A stretch of 64,000 nt of DNA from Symbiodinium natans. Lineage: Eukaryota > Sar > Dinophyceae > Suessiales > Symbiodiniaceae. The position numbers and the translations under genes were made by a program. The stretch is from positions 1,014,174 through 1,078,173 of the forward strand of contig CAJNDS010002834.1 of assembly GCA_905221605.1 (NCBI GenBank), read 5' to 3'. Positions 10,217 to 20,200 of the stretch are shown piece by piece; the first letter of the stretch is position 1, and every line of letters begins with the position of its first letter. The notes under the pieces are model-generated. The model was not told where the DNA came from. It saw nothing but the letters and a program-made list of their open reading frames with translations, and did no database searches.

Positions 10217-11423
10217 ATGTGCGTTTCCTTGGAGGCCACAATGACCGTTGTGGTTGGCAGCTCTGCGAGTCGTATGGAAGATGCTATGCCGACATTGAGT
10301 GGCCCAAGTCCCAAGGACCCTGGTGTCGCGGGCCCCACTTGGTGCATGAAAGTGCGCGAAGAAGGCGGTGAGTCGGCGAGCAGCCGCAACAGCAACACGC
10401 ACACTTCGACCAAAACAGTCAGCACATGCTATGAGCCTTCAAGCCGCCGGGCAAGAAAGGGCAGCGGCACAGCGGTGTCGACACATGATGAGTGCAGCTC
10501 TGCATCGGAAGGTGAGCAAGGCGATGGAGCCTCTGGGTCCGTGGGCAGCATCTTGGCAGGCACAGTGGTGCCCTTTTTCCCCTCTTGTTGTTGGTTCAAG
10601 GTTCCCTTATACAGTAACCTACCCAAAGAAGGCTAACCCTAAACCCTAAATCCTAGACCCTAAGCCCTGATTATTATTCTGGTTCCTGGGCCACCAAGGC
10701 ATGGTGCATCCCAAGCACTACAGGCCTAGTGCATGCCACACCTTGTCACATTGGTGCAGCCTTGCCGGAGGCAGCATGGGGCTGGCGACGACCGAGGCTT
10801 CCAGTCTGGAAGCATTGACGCAGCGTTTGAACGCTCTTGAGAGCTCGCTACCAGCAGACCTGGAGCAGGAAGAGGCGAATGATTTAAGAATGTTTGTGAC
10901 GCCCTCGACTCCTGTGCTGTTTTGGTACAAGAACTTCTACACGCCCTGCCGCCTGGAGGTTGCTGTGGGTCAGAAAGTGGAGTTGCGTCCACTGGTATCT
11001 CATGCGCCCGGCTATGGTTTTGTGGTTTTCCCGACGCTTCCGCTTGGACTAGAGCTGGATGAGCGGTCAGCCTTGGTTCATGGCACTCCACTGGAGCCCA
11101 CGCCAGGGCAAGTGACGTACCACGTTGTCGCCTCTAGGTGGGGACATTTTCCCTAAACCCTAAACCCTAAATCCTAAACCCTAAACCCTAAACCCTAAAA
11201 CCTAAACATTTTTCCCTTGTTGGGTTCAAGAGGATCCTATTTTGGAATATTTTCCCCTAAACCCTAAACCCTACACTTTTAAACCAGAGGCCCATCCTAG
11301 GCCTATAATCCGGCGCAATTGCCGACGACATTGGATGATGCATTCTTCAAGCTCACCGTCGTCGACGTGTGGTCAGCTAGTGACGAAGAGGGCTCGGAGA
11401 CGGGAGATGCTTCGTGTGATTGA
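10217..11423 (+). CDS. Split gene, first part: Ig-like (He_PIG-type) domain protein
   Basis: Exons 10217-10559, 10699-11129 and 11301-11423 (TGA) give 298 residues in frame. Exon 1 begins with ATG right after an in-frame TAG (or at an AG acceptor) and encodes a Ser/Glu-rich, probably disordered region. Exons 2-3 carry the He_PIG signature: EVAVGQKVELRPLVS, then FPTLPLGLELDE, HGTPLEPTPGQVTYHVV and, across the junction, AYNP...FFKLTVVD. That family forms cadherin/Ig-like beta-sandwich modules, usually in extracellular or surface proteins. Both introns are GC-AG (10560-10698 and 11130-11300) with short direct repeats at their ends. A donor at 11380 (exon end 11379, phase 1) would instead skip the TGA and join the exons at 11612-13878. 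I favour the domain call; the 3' end is open. Confidence 0.6.
10560..10698 (+). mobile_element. Introner-like element family A, exact GC-AG intron
   Basis: The intron runs from GCACAGTGGTGCCC to CTGGGCCACCAAG. It has imperfect inverted ends (GTGGTGCCC / TGGTGGCCC) and an AGGCA direct repeat at both junctions. Interior: polypyrimidine, GGTTCAAGGTTCCCTTATA, CCCTAAA repeats, GATTATTATTCTGG. The same layout occurs at 12397, 57135 and 58532. Confidence 0.65.
11130..11300 (+). mobile_element. GC-AG intron with CTAGG/CCTAG ends and GCCT direct repeat
   Basis: The intron begins GCCT followed by CTAGGTGGGG and ends CCCATCCTAG followed by exonic GCCT. The ends are inverted repeats and GCCT is duplicated, as expected of a transposon-derived intron. 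The interior holds CCCTAAA repeats and a fragment of element D (AAGAGGATCCTATTTTGG). Its removal restores the He_PIG reading frame. Confidence 0.55.
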
Positions 11424-11611
11424 CTTCTAGGCAGGCCCTGTATTATCCCTGGTTTAAGAGGATCAGATATTGGAATATTTTCCCTAAACCCTAAGCCCTA
11501 AACCCTAAACCCTAAACCCATTATTGGGTTTAAGAGGATCATATTTTGGAACATTTTTCAGAGGGGTTTAAGGGCCCTCCTAGATTTGTCGTTTACAAGC
11601 TTAGTTTCCAG

Positions 11612-13878
11612 GTGGGACGAAACTCCTGGACACCCAAAATTTGCAGTTCAACAACAAGCACCGTTTAGGGTTTAGGGTTTAGGGTTTAGGGTTTAGGGTT
11701 TAGGGTTTAGGGTTTAGGGTTTAGGGTTTAGGGTTTAGGGTTTAGGGTTTAGGGCACAGGAACACAGTCTGTTGAGGCCTTGCTTTGCGGTGGGTAGTTT
11801 CTTGGCACATCCACCGTCTTTCCTTTCCATCAAAGAGGCCAACTCAAGCGTTCTGTGAACTCCGCTGTGCCTGGCCTAAAGATGGGGACCAAGGCTTTCG
11901 AAGCTGATGTATCATAATGTCGGCTTAGGGTTTAGGCCCGCAGAGTAAAGCAACTCTGGCCTGGGGGAATGAGGGAATGAGGTACCCCATATAATCCCTT
12001 AAAGGGTGTATGTTTTTTTATAGCTAGATAGGTAGAAAGATAGATAGGGGGAGCTCAAAATCAGGAGTCGGTTGTGTCCGCTTTTTTTCTGACGCAGATC
12101 AGGGCCGCGAACGCCCGCACGCATGCAACCCGTAGCGGCACGGCATCTTTAAGAGCCCTAAACCCCAAACCCCAAACCCCAAACCCTAAACCCTAAACCC
12201 TAAACCCTAAACCCTAAACCCTAAATAAACCCTACATCGAGTTGAAGCCATGATTGTTGCCGCCTGCAAGAGTTGAAGATGAGGAAGTGGCCATTGCGCG
12301 TTGTGCACCTTTTCCAGGTTGGCCTTTAAGGGTTTCGGGTTTAGGGTTTCGGGTTTAGGGTTTAGGGTTTCGCGTTTAAAGTCTTCCTTTTAATCGGTAG
12401 CCCGGTGGCACCCTTTTCCATTTTTGTGGTTCAAGGCTTCCCTTGTAAAGTAACCAACACCAAAAAAAGATGCCCCTTCTTATGATATGGTTACTGGGCT
12501 ACCCAACTCAGAATTTAAAGGCCAACCTAGTGAGAAAGAATGCGGAGACTTGAGAAGCGCATTCGGTCATTTCTGTGTTGAGCTCTTTGTGTCCGTTGCA
12601 AGCCAACAAGCATATGTCCACAGCGGGGTCCCTTCTTGGCATCCTCATTACAAGGTCTGCCGTGTTATATAGTAGCTCAAAAAGGCACTTAAACCCTCAA
12701 ACCCTTGTAGCAAGAGCCAAAGAAGGGACCCTTATCTAGAGAATGCAAGCATATACAAAAATCGCACGAATGTCAACCACTTTTTTTGCCTTGGAGCAAC
12801 GCCCCTGGGTGACATTGGATGACATTGGGTGGAACCGTGTCACAGTTGATGGTGAGGGTTTAGGATTTAGATTTAGGGTTGCCATCGCGCCTCCATAGTC
12901 GTGTTCGCCAAAACCGGGCAAGCACGTGGGAGGATGCAAGGTGCTGTGACCCGTGTTTCGATTGACTGCGAGGTTTTGTTGCGATCCAAGTCCAAGCTAC
13001 CCATATGAGCTTGGCTGGTGCAACTCTGTTCCCTTTCAGCTTGGGTATGTGAGAGGTGCCTGGGAGTATTGAACTTGATCAGACTGTATATTTCCAGGGC
13101 CGCCCCGAAACCCGAAACCCGAAACCCTAAACCCTAAACCCTAAACCCTAAACCCGTTTTGGAATCAAAGGGTCGCCTCCGTTTCCTGTGCCTTCGCAGC
13201 CCGAGCTCCATAGAATGACGTTGACAGCCACACAGATGTGCCTGCCGCCGTGTTTCCTTGGGAGCTGGGTAGGTAACCTTTAACCGTTTGGGTTACATAG
13301 AACCTTACTTTTTATATATATATATATACATAGATACAAATATATACATATATATATATATAGAATCTTGCAGATAAAAACATATATATATATATATATA
13401 AGGTTAGCCTTTTTGGGGCCTGGGCACTTCAGCCCCCTAAGTTTCAGATTCGAGTGCGGCCACAAGGGATGCAACAGTGCCATGGCCTGGATTTCTGCTC
13501 CTCTCGCAGGTAGAGTGTAATATAGGGTTTAGGGTTTAGGGTTTAGGGTTTAGGGTTTAGGTTTTAGGGTTTAGGTTTTCGGGTTTAGGGTTTAGGGGTC
13601 GGAATAATTTCGATAATAGTATTCGCTTACAGTCTCTTTGTATATATATATATATACAAACAAAGAACCCTCAAAACCCTATTCTAGTTATAAAGGCCCC
13701 TATATTGTGTAAGCTGAAAGAGTGGCCGGTGCCCTAAACCCTAAACCTTAAACCCTAAACCCTAAACAAACCCTAAACCTGGATGGCACCCACTGTGGCA
13801 AAGCGTGCGCTCCATCCCAGCTTCCTGCGCGGCGCGCAGCTGTCAACCTTTCTGTTGAACATTCGCTACTGTGCCTAA
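11612..13878 (+). CDS. Split gene, second part: ten frame-consistent exons, family unknown
   Basis: Proposed exons: 11612-11662, 11838-11908, 12098-12131, 12279-12317, 12512-12654, 12797-12851, 12899-12940, 13171-13268, 13433-13509 and 13821-13878 (TAA). Each has an AG acceptor and GT donor, and successive phases (1,1,0,1,1,0,1,1,0,2) match at all nine junctions. Joined to 10217-11379 the model totals 1,521 nt, or 506 residues, without a stop. Recognisable peptides include GTKLLDTQNLQFNNKH, FGHFCVELFVSVASQQAYVH, VTLDDIGWNRVTVD, LTATQMCLPPCFLGSW and SFLRGAQLSTFLLNIRYCA at the C-terminus. I recognise no family. The first intron (11663-11837) starts with a pure TTTAGGG array. Very short exons (34 and 39 nt) are the least certain. 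Confidence 0.5.
11663..11757. repeat. TTTAGGG array at the start of an intron
   Basis: A nearly pure run of heptamers begins at the predicted donor, exon ...CACC followed by GTTTAGGG. It shows the repeat itself supplying the GT dinucleotide. Confidence 0.85.
12397..12503 (+). repeat. Element family A inside an intron
   Basis: Left end GTAGCCCGGTGGCACCC; right end GGTTACTGGGCTACC (inverted). The interior has GGTTCAAGGCTTCCC as in the copies at 10560 and 58532. It lies within the predicted intron 12318-12511. Confidence 0.65.
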
Positions 13879-14523
13879 AGAACCCCACCACTACATGCAA
13901 AAGGTTACTCCCTATATTGCCCTTATAAGGAAGAATGTTTTTATTTTTTTTTCTTTTTTTTTTTTTGGGGGGGGGGGGGTGGGGTGTTCTTAAGCACATA
14001 GCAGTTCGGGGGTGTACATATTCTATTATGTCGAACGTGACTCGCATCGCATCATACGAATGTGACCTGAGTCTTGCCTGGGAGTCGCACGATTGTACGT
14101 GTGAGATCTGTGGGTCTGTGCTACGCGTGTGAAAGCAAGCCGTAAAATGCACAAGTGCACCCTCTCTGAACCCCGGACCCCTCCCCCAGCCCCATAGGGT
14201 TGCAGGTTTCGGGCTGCCCCTAAACCCTAAACCCTATAAGACCTAAACCCTTAGAAGCCCTAAACCCTAAACCCCAAGCCCTAATTAACCCGACACCCTA
14301 ACCGCAAGCCCTAAACCCTAAACCCTACACCCCAAACTCCAAACCCTAAACCCTAAGCCCTCAGCCCTAAGCTCTAAACCCAAAACCCCAAACCCTAAAC
14401 CCAAAACCCTGACCCTAAACCCTAAACCTAAACCCTAAGCCCTCAGCCCTTAACCCTAAACCCTAAACCCTAACCCTAAAACCCTTAACCCTATACCCCT
14501 CCCAAGCCGACGCCCCAAACCAG
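13879..14523. repeat. Spacer: T/G runs then long degenerate CCCTAAA tract
   Basis: Bases 13930-13985 are T-runs and G-runs; 14218-14500 is a CCCTAAA tract with many variants (CCCTAAG, CCCCAAA, CCCAAAA). Open frames across 13748-14152 on either strand are driven by low-complexity runs and are not called. Confidence 0.65.
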
Positions 14524-14588
14524 CCAAGGAAAGCTGGCAAGGCGGCCTTTGAGGCCTCCACGAAAGCTGGGCTCACGAAGGCGCCATG
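14524..14588 (+). CDS. Candidate exon, Lys/Ala-rich
   Basis: Starts after AACCAG in phase 0 with PRKAGKAAFEASTKAGLTKA and ends CCA TG before GTTTAAGGGTTTAGGG. CCCTAAA repeats precede and TTTAGGG repeats follow, the standard bracket of this window. Confidence 0.45.
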
Positions 14589-14640
14589 GTTTAAGGGTTT
14601 AGGGTTTATGGTTTAGGGTTTAGGGTTTAGGGTTTAGGCT

Positions 14641-14743
14641 TAGTAGCTGAGTGGGCACACTTTACACTTTTTGGGATACTATATTCTCCCCTATAGAACT
14701 GAAAGTGTACACTTTCTTGGGGAGCTTATGAACTCAGCAACTA
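14641..14743. repeat. Inverted-repeat element family C, copy 2
   Basis: TAGTAGCTGAGTG at the left, GAACTCAGCAACTA at the right, with internal CACACTTTAC / GAAAGTGTACAC. Close relative of 6008-6114; TTTAGGG repeats directly precede it. Confidence 0.65.
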
Positions 14744-16060
14744 AGGAGGGCTTATAGAAATTGTATATGGTTCAGGTCTCAATAACTTTTTGACCGACAG
14801 TTTTGACCGAAGGTTTTCACCGAAACGTTTTGACTTTCGGAGCCCAGCTTCAAATCGACGCTACCTAGGGTTTAGGGTTTAGGGTTTGTAGAAATCGTAT
14901 AGGGTTTGGGTCCCAAACAGTTTCCAGCGAATCGTTGTGAGCGAAACGTTTTGCGCGGAAAGTTTTGCGCGACACCCTAAACCCTAAACCCCAAACCCCA
15001 AACCCTAAACCCTAAATCCTAAACCCTAAACCCTAAACCCTATTTTTTCAAAGCCTATTATGATTTTTTGGGCGGCCCGGAGAAGTGGGGGGAGGGAGGG
15101 TTTAGGGTTAGGGTTTAGGGTTTAGGGTTTAGGGTTTAGGGTTTAGGGTTTAGGGTTTAGGGTTTAGGGTTTAGGGTTTAGGGTTTAGGGTTTAGGGTTA
15201 GGTTTAGGGTTTAGGGTTTAGGGTTTAGGGTTTAGGGTTTAGGGTTTAGGGTTTAGGGTTTAGGGTTTAGGGTTTAGGGTTTAGGGTTTAGGGTTTAGGG
15301 TTTAGGGTTCAGGGTTCAGGGTTTAGGGTTTAGGGTTTAGGGTTTAGGGGTTTGCAGAGTCATGTTAGGGTTTACAACCCTTCTTAAACTTAGATCCCTT
15401 CAGGGTTTGGGGGCTTATGGTTTTGGGATCGCAATTTGCTTCAGAGCTTTTTCAATCTTCGGGCTATCGGTTGGCTGAATGGCGTGAGAACCAGGTGGTC
15501 CACATACCCCTATAGGATCTACTTGGGCCTTAACGAGTTGTAGCATTAGGGCCCAAGTGTATACCATATCGGTACATGGACCCTAAACCCTAAACCCTAA
15601 ACCCTAAACCCTAGACCCTAGACCCTAAACCCTAAAATTCCCGAGGGCCGTAGCAGGAGCGCACACAAGGAACCCCGATCAGACCTCCAAGCCTCCCAAA
15701 CCCTAAGCCCTAAAGCTCCTGAACCCTATAGGGCCCTAAACCTCAAGCTCCTAAACCCTAAACCCTAAACCCTAAACCCTAAACCCTAAACCCTAAACCC
15801 TAAACCCTTACAAAACTCGTGAACCAAGCTCTGATTCCTATAGGTTTGAGGATCTTACATAGGGTTATGTTAGGGCTCAGGGCTTACCCCTGAACCCTGG
15901 AGCTCCTGGAGCCCAATCTCTGTAACCCTAAAGCTCCGAAAAACTAAAAGCCGAAAACCAAAACCCTAGACCCTAGACCCTAAACCCTAAACCCTAAACC
16001 CTAAACCTCTAAACCCTAAACCCCTAAAACCTTTAACCCCTAAACCCCTAAAGTCCAGAG
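14744..16060. repeat. Spacer dominated by the longest TTTAGGG array
   Basis: The array at 15098-15350 has about 35 nearly perfect TTTAGGG units. CCCTAAA arrays follow at about 15580-15635, 15755-15808 and 15985-16030. A tetrad of related lines at 14790-14970 (GACCGAAGGTTTTCACCGAAACG types) is a short diverged repeat. No gene called. Confidence 0.7.
15098..15350. repeat. Longest TTTAGGG array of the window
   Basis: About 35 heptamers with few errors (two units lack a T, two read TTCAGGG). Sits immediately right of GGGAGG, in donor-like context GGGTTTAGGG. Confidence 0.9.
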
Positions 16061-16138
16061 GACCAGGCGGCACTGGAAGCAGCGCGCGCTGCCGCTCGCA
16101 CCGCAGCAGCCGCTGCGTCGACTTCAGGCGCGGGGTCT
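16061..16138 (+). CDS. Candidate exon, strongly Ala-rich
   Basis: Starts after TCCAGAG in phase 0 with DQAALEAARAAARTAAAAAS and ends GGG TCT before GTACAC. 26 codons. An alternative acceptor two bases upstream gives the same frame. TTTAGGG-type repeats follow from 16161. Confidence 0.45.
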
Positions 16139-16801
16139 GTACACAATGTGAAGTGAAGAGGGGTTTAGGGTTTAGGGGTTTAGGGGTGTAGGTGTTTAGG
16201 GGTGTGGGGGTGTGGTGGTTTAGGGTTTTAGAGGTGTGGGGGTTTTAGGGGTGTAGGGGCTTAGGGGTTTCGGGTTTGGGGTAGGGCTTCTACGGGTTTG
16301 TAAGGAGGGTTACCTGGGGCTTTCCGGCTTGGGGCCTTTTCACTTACCGTCTTAAGGGCTTTGATCTTTTAAGGATTTTGGGCTCTCGAGTTTTGGGCTC
16401 TAGGGATCTCGGGTTTATGATTTAAGGTTTATCAGGGCGGTTGACTTTTTGTCAGAAGTCCACATCTGGCAGGGCTAGAGGGCTTGTTGGGTTTATAGGC
16501 TTGCGCGGCAGTGCTTGTTCAGTCTCAAACCCTACACCCTACACCTTAGCCCTAAAAGTCTTATCTTATGCAGTATCAGCTAGGTCACTAGGCCGGACGA
16601 CAGCTGACAGCCGATCTCTACTTAGAGGCTGAGGTTTCAAAAAGAAAACTTCCTGCGCGATGAACATGAGGCCGTCAGTTCTAGATCCTAAACCCGAAAC
16701 CCGAAACCCTAAACCCGAAACCCGAAACCCGAAACCCTAAACCCTAAACCGCTAAACCCGAAACCCGAAACCCGAAACCCGAAACCCTAAACCCGCCGGA
16801 G
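16139..16801. repeat. Spacer with TTTAGGG and CCCGAAA variants
   Basis: Bases 16160-16275 are variable TTTAGGGG/GTAGGGG repeats; 16688-16790 is a locally homogenised CCCGAAA array. No gene called. Confidence 0.6.
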
Positions 16802-16844
16802 GCTTAGCTCCTGCCCGGATCGCCGCCGAGTCAGGCCAGGAGTG
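16802..16844 (+). CDS. Candidate exon, short
   Basis: After CCGGAG, two bases then LAPARIAAESGQE, ending TG before GTAGGGTTTAGGG. It has the bracketed arrangement and Ala content of its neighbours; short, so weakly supported. Confidence 0.3.
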
Positions 16845-17116
16845 GTAGGGTTTAGGGTTTTGGGTTTAGGGTTTTAGGGTTTTCAGGGTGTTTGGGGCTT
16901 TTAGGGTTTTTAGGGTCTTTAGTGTGTGTTAGGGTCTTCAGGGTGTTTAGGGTGTTTAGGGTGTTTAGGTCGTTTAGGGTCTTCAGGGTGTTCAGGGTGT
17001 TTAGGGTGTTTAGGGTGTTTAGGTCGTTTAGGGTCTAGGGTTCAGGGTTTAAGGGTTTATATTCTTGAAAGGGGTCTGAAGTCTGGGCCCTTGGGTTTTC
17101 CAAGCGGTAGAAGGGG
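16845..17116. repeat. GTTTAGGGT-type 9/10-mer repeats before the LINE tail
   Basis: TTTAGGG variants give way to irregular repeats of GGGTGTTTAGG and GGTCTTCAG (16880-17040). The open frame at 16926-17252 is a translation of this repeat and is rejected. Confidence 0.6.
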
Positions 17117-17259
17117 TTGCTCAATTACATCGCTTACATCGCTTACACTTCAACTCGCTCAAACTGCCCACAGGCAATTGAGAGGGAGGGAAAGTGGGTT
17201 GCGCGGTACCTCCATTTTGCAATGGCAGGTCGTTGCAACGCACAAGGCGTAGCAGTCTT
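17117..17259 (-). other. LINE 3' untranslated end
   Basis: About 140 bases after the ORF2 stop. It ends in a short direct repeat (TTACATCGC twice on the plus strand) rather than a poly-A tract. The exact terminus is inferred from where irregular TTTAGG repeats resume. Confidence 0.5.
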
Positions 17260-20200
17260 TCAGTCGTCATCTACATGTCTCAGAATACCAATTCTGATGA
17301 CCTCAGCCACATAACGGATCCTAAGTTCGTCCACTTCCATAGATGTGGTGGAGTGGAAGAGGATGGAGATGAAGTCAGGCGTTCGGCGTGTGACAAACTG
17401 GGATAGGCCAGAAGCCGCAAACAGGTCACAGGTGCCCGGACAAGCTTGCAAACAGTGTTGCAACGTAGCTTCTACGGCCTGACAGAAGGGACACGGCTTC
17501 AGCAAAAGCGTATCTTCGTGTCCTGGAGTCGCCAGCAACAGGCGAAGCGTCAACCGAGTAAAGCCCCACAGCTCAACAGAATCCCACAGCTTATCAGGGA
17601 CACATCCCAACAATACATCCCACCCTTGGCAAGCGCGAGCTGGGCAAAGGTCTATGTACCTCAGGTTAAGACCTGCCAAAACCTTAGTGGCGGAAGCTGC
17701 GAATTCCGTCAGGTCCAAAGCACTAAGGCGAGGAGTCAACACTAAACGCTTGTAACGCGGCAGCAAAGTTTTCCGTAAGGCCTTACAGGATCTGGCCAGT
17801 TCCATTTCTTCCAGCGTGCAAACACCAGAGTCCTGCAGAGGCGGAATTCCTCCGCACTGCTCCAGAAGGTCACGAGTCATGTGCAACCAAGTACCATTGT
17901 GAATGGATTCGGCCATAGTCACCATACGATACACTGGGTGATCTTGTTGTAGAATGCTGATTTTGGCCAAATAAGCCAAAGCTCGTAATTTGGCCTTAGT
18001 GCCCAACCTAAAATGCCAGCCAACAGTGGCCACTGCAAGAGGCCCGCGTATGGCAGACCCTGCTTTGCCTGCTAGAATTTGTTTCGCCCAGTCAGCCTGC
18101 AGCCTGTTCAGCTGTGAGTATGCGTTGGGGACCAAGGGCAGGAGCTCGGCGGCGTAGAGAATGACGGGTTCGACCCGTTCAGTGATGGCAACTGCCAAAA
18201 CCGGGGGTGGAAAGCCTGCCTGCTTAGCCATGGTCATAAGCTCCTGGAAGAGAGCATTCCCCACTTTTAAGATATGGGCAAGGCGCATTTCCAAGGAAAG
18301 ACCACGTTCAAGCTGGACCCCTAACAACTTATCCGTTTCACACGCAATGTCAACCAAGGGGACGTCAGGAGCGTCATAGCAGGGCATGATGGCAGTCTTT
18401 GACGGTCCCATATTAAACTTGGCACGAACAGTGTGTGCAAACAAGTCCAAACCCTCAGTTGCCGCCTTGCAGACCTCGGTGCAAGAAGGAAACGGTGCAA
18501 CCACATCGTCTATAAAGAGGAGAGGCCCCAGGGGCGAGTGGCCCAAGTTCTCCAGGATCTGCACTCTTTCATCGATGGAATTTAACCGGCCAAGATCATG
18601 GATGGCCACTCGCCGAATCAGGCGTTCATCCCAACCCTGCAACATCAGCCTTTGAAGTCTAGCTACAATGGCTGGCCCTTCGTTTAATGGTTCAAGGCGA
18701 CAGAGTTCTGGGACAGGCGTGAGAGTCGTCCACAACCCTGTAATAGCATCGGCTGCAAAACTAGGCAGGACCGAATTGGAGGGTTGGCAAACAGAAGAAA
18801 GAATTTGCTGAAGGAGCTTCATGAAAGCCGTGAAGATGTGAACAGCAAAGCGCTTGCCTTGTGGAAGGCCCGCCCTGAAAGACATCGCATCTGACACTAC
18901 CCCACCAAGGGAGAGGACAGCAGAGTCCATGTGAAGGAAGTCCCAGAGTAACAACCACTCTGTACCCACCACTCCTGCATGAAAAGCTGCGAGCAGCATT
19001 GCATTATGATCCGTAGCATCATAGGCGGATTGTATGTCTGCAAAGAGCAGATATGTATGGAGCCCTTGTGAGTGCCGGATTTGTGCGTGTAGTATTGCCG
19101 CTAAAACGATTGCCACTGTCTCAAACTTGCCCCCCAGTTGCGCTGCGCCAGTGAAGTCCTCTAAGATCTTCTTGCAACGTCCGAGCCAGAGCCCATCTTG
19201 AACTGCAGCCATGTCTGAGACGACACTTATTGGTCTGAGATTAGTGACCTTTCGGACTACTCTAGGCCCAGCCTTGCGAATGGGCGTGATGCGTCTTTCA
19301 CACCAAAGCGAGGAAGTTAACTCACACTCCCTAGCTAAGTTAACCAAAGCCAAATTGAGAGCCTTAGCTGGGGGACAGCTCGTCTTGGCAGCTGCCAGAG
19401 CGCATCGATAACTTTGTTTGCGCAGACGGAAAGACCGTTGCACTTCCTCAAGTTCTTGCCATGAATAAGGGGCTGCGTTGACTGCCGTGTTGCTTTCAGG
19501 GGCATCCGCAAGACCTGGAATGCCTCTCGGCACAGCTTTGTGCCTGTGAATGGTGCGAACACTCTGTTCAAGTGCACGCTCACATTCTGGATCCTGATAG
19601 AAATCATTGTCCGCTCTTCCCAGCAAATCATGCTGGATAGCAGAAATAGTTTGTTGCACCCCTGAAACTGCACCAGTGTTAGGCTCAGCCAAAGCATACC
19701 CAAAATCACGGTCCTTCTTGAACCATGAAGAAAGAAAGGCTTTCGCCTGATTAGGTTGAGATGTCAGGAGCGACAAATATCTGCTTACAGTGGCCGCCTT
19801 GGTTTGGTCATCAAATTGCTTCACAGCTGCCTTGTATTGGTCATAGTTCTGGAAGTCACAGACTTTAGGCACTCTCTGTGGCCACCGATTCTTTTGACCG
19901 GCGACTCCGCGAACACGGGTAAGTCCCCCGCAATGCCCTGTAAAACAAACCAAAACTTCCCTAATCCAAGCAGCGGCGTCAAGCAAATCCCGCTTACGCT
20001 TAGGCAACAAACAGTGCTTGTTTGCTGCAATCTCAACTTGCACGTCATTAGTAATCAAGGCAGCCAATGCAAATGAGGACTCTGCCGAAGCTAGCGCCCC
20101 ATCCCACTCATTCGACTGGGACCAAATGACTCGCCCAACAGATGATTCAAAGGACGCCTGCAAAGATACGGGGCAGCGTGAGATAACCATGAAATGATCA

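Noticed and set aside
10180-10371. Alternative frame over exon 1 of the He_PIG gene
   Set aside because: The frame stops at 10372 and cannot join exon 2; the frame from 10217 joins it in phase through the GC-AG intron.
11242-11430. 62-codon ORF over exon 3 in another frame
   Set aside because: It is Arg/Ser-rich and ignores the beta-strand pattern; the GC-AG junction gives the expected He_PIG ending.
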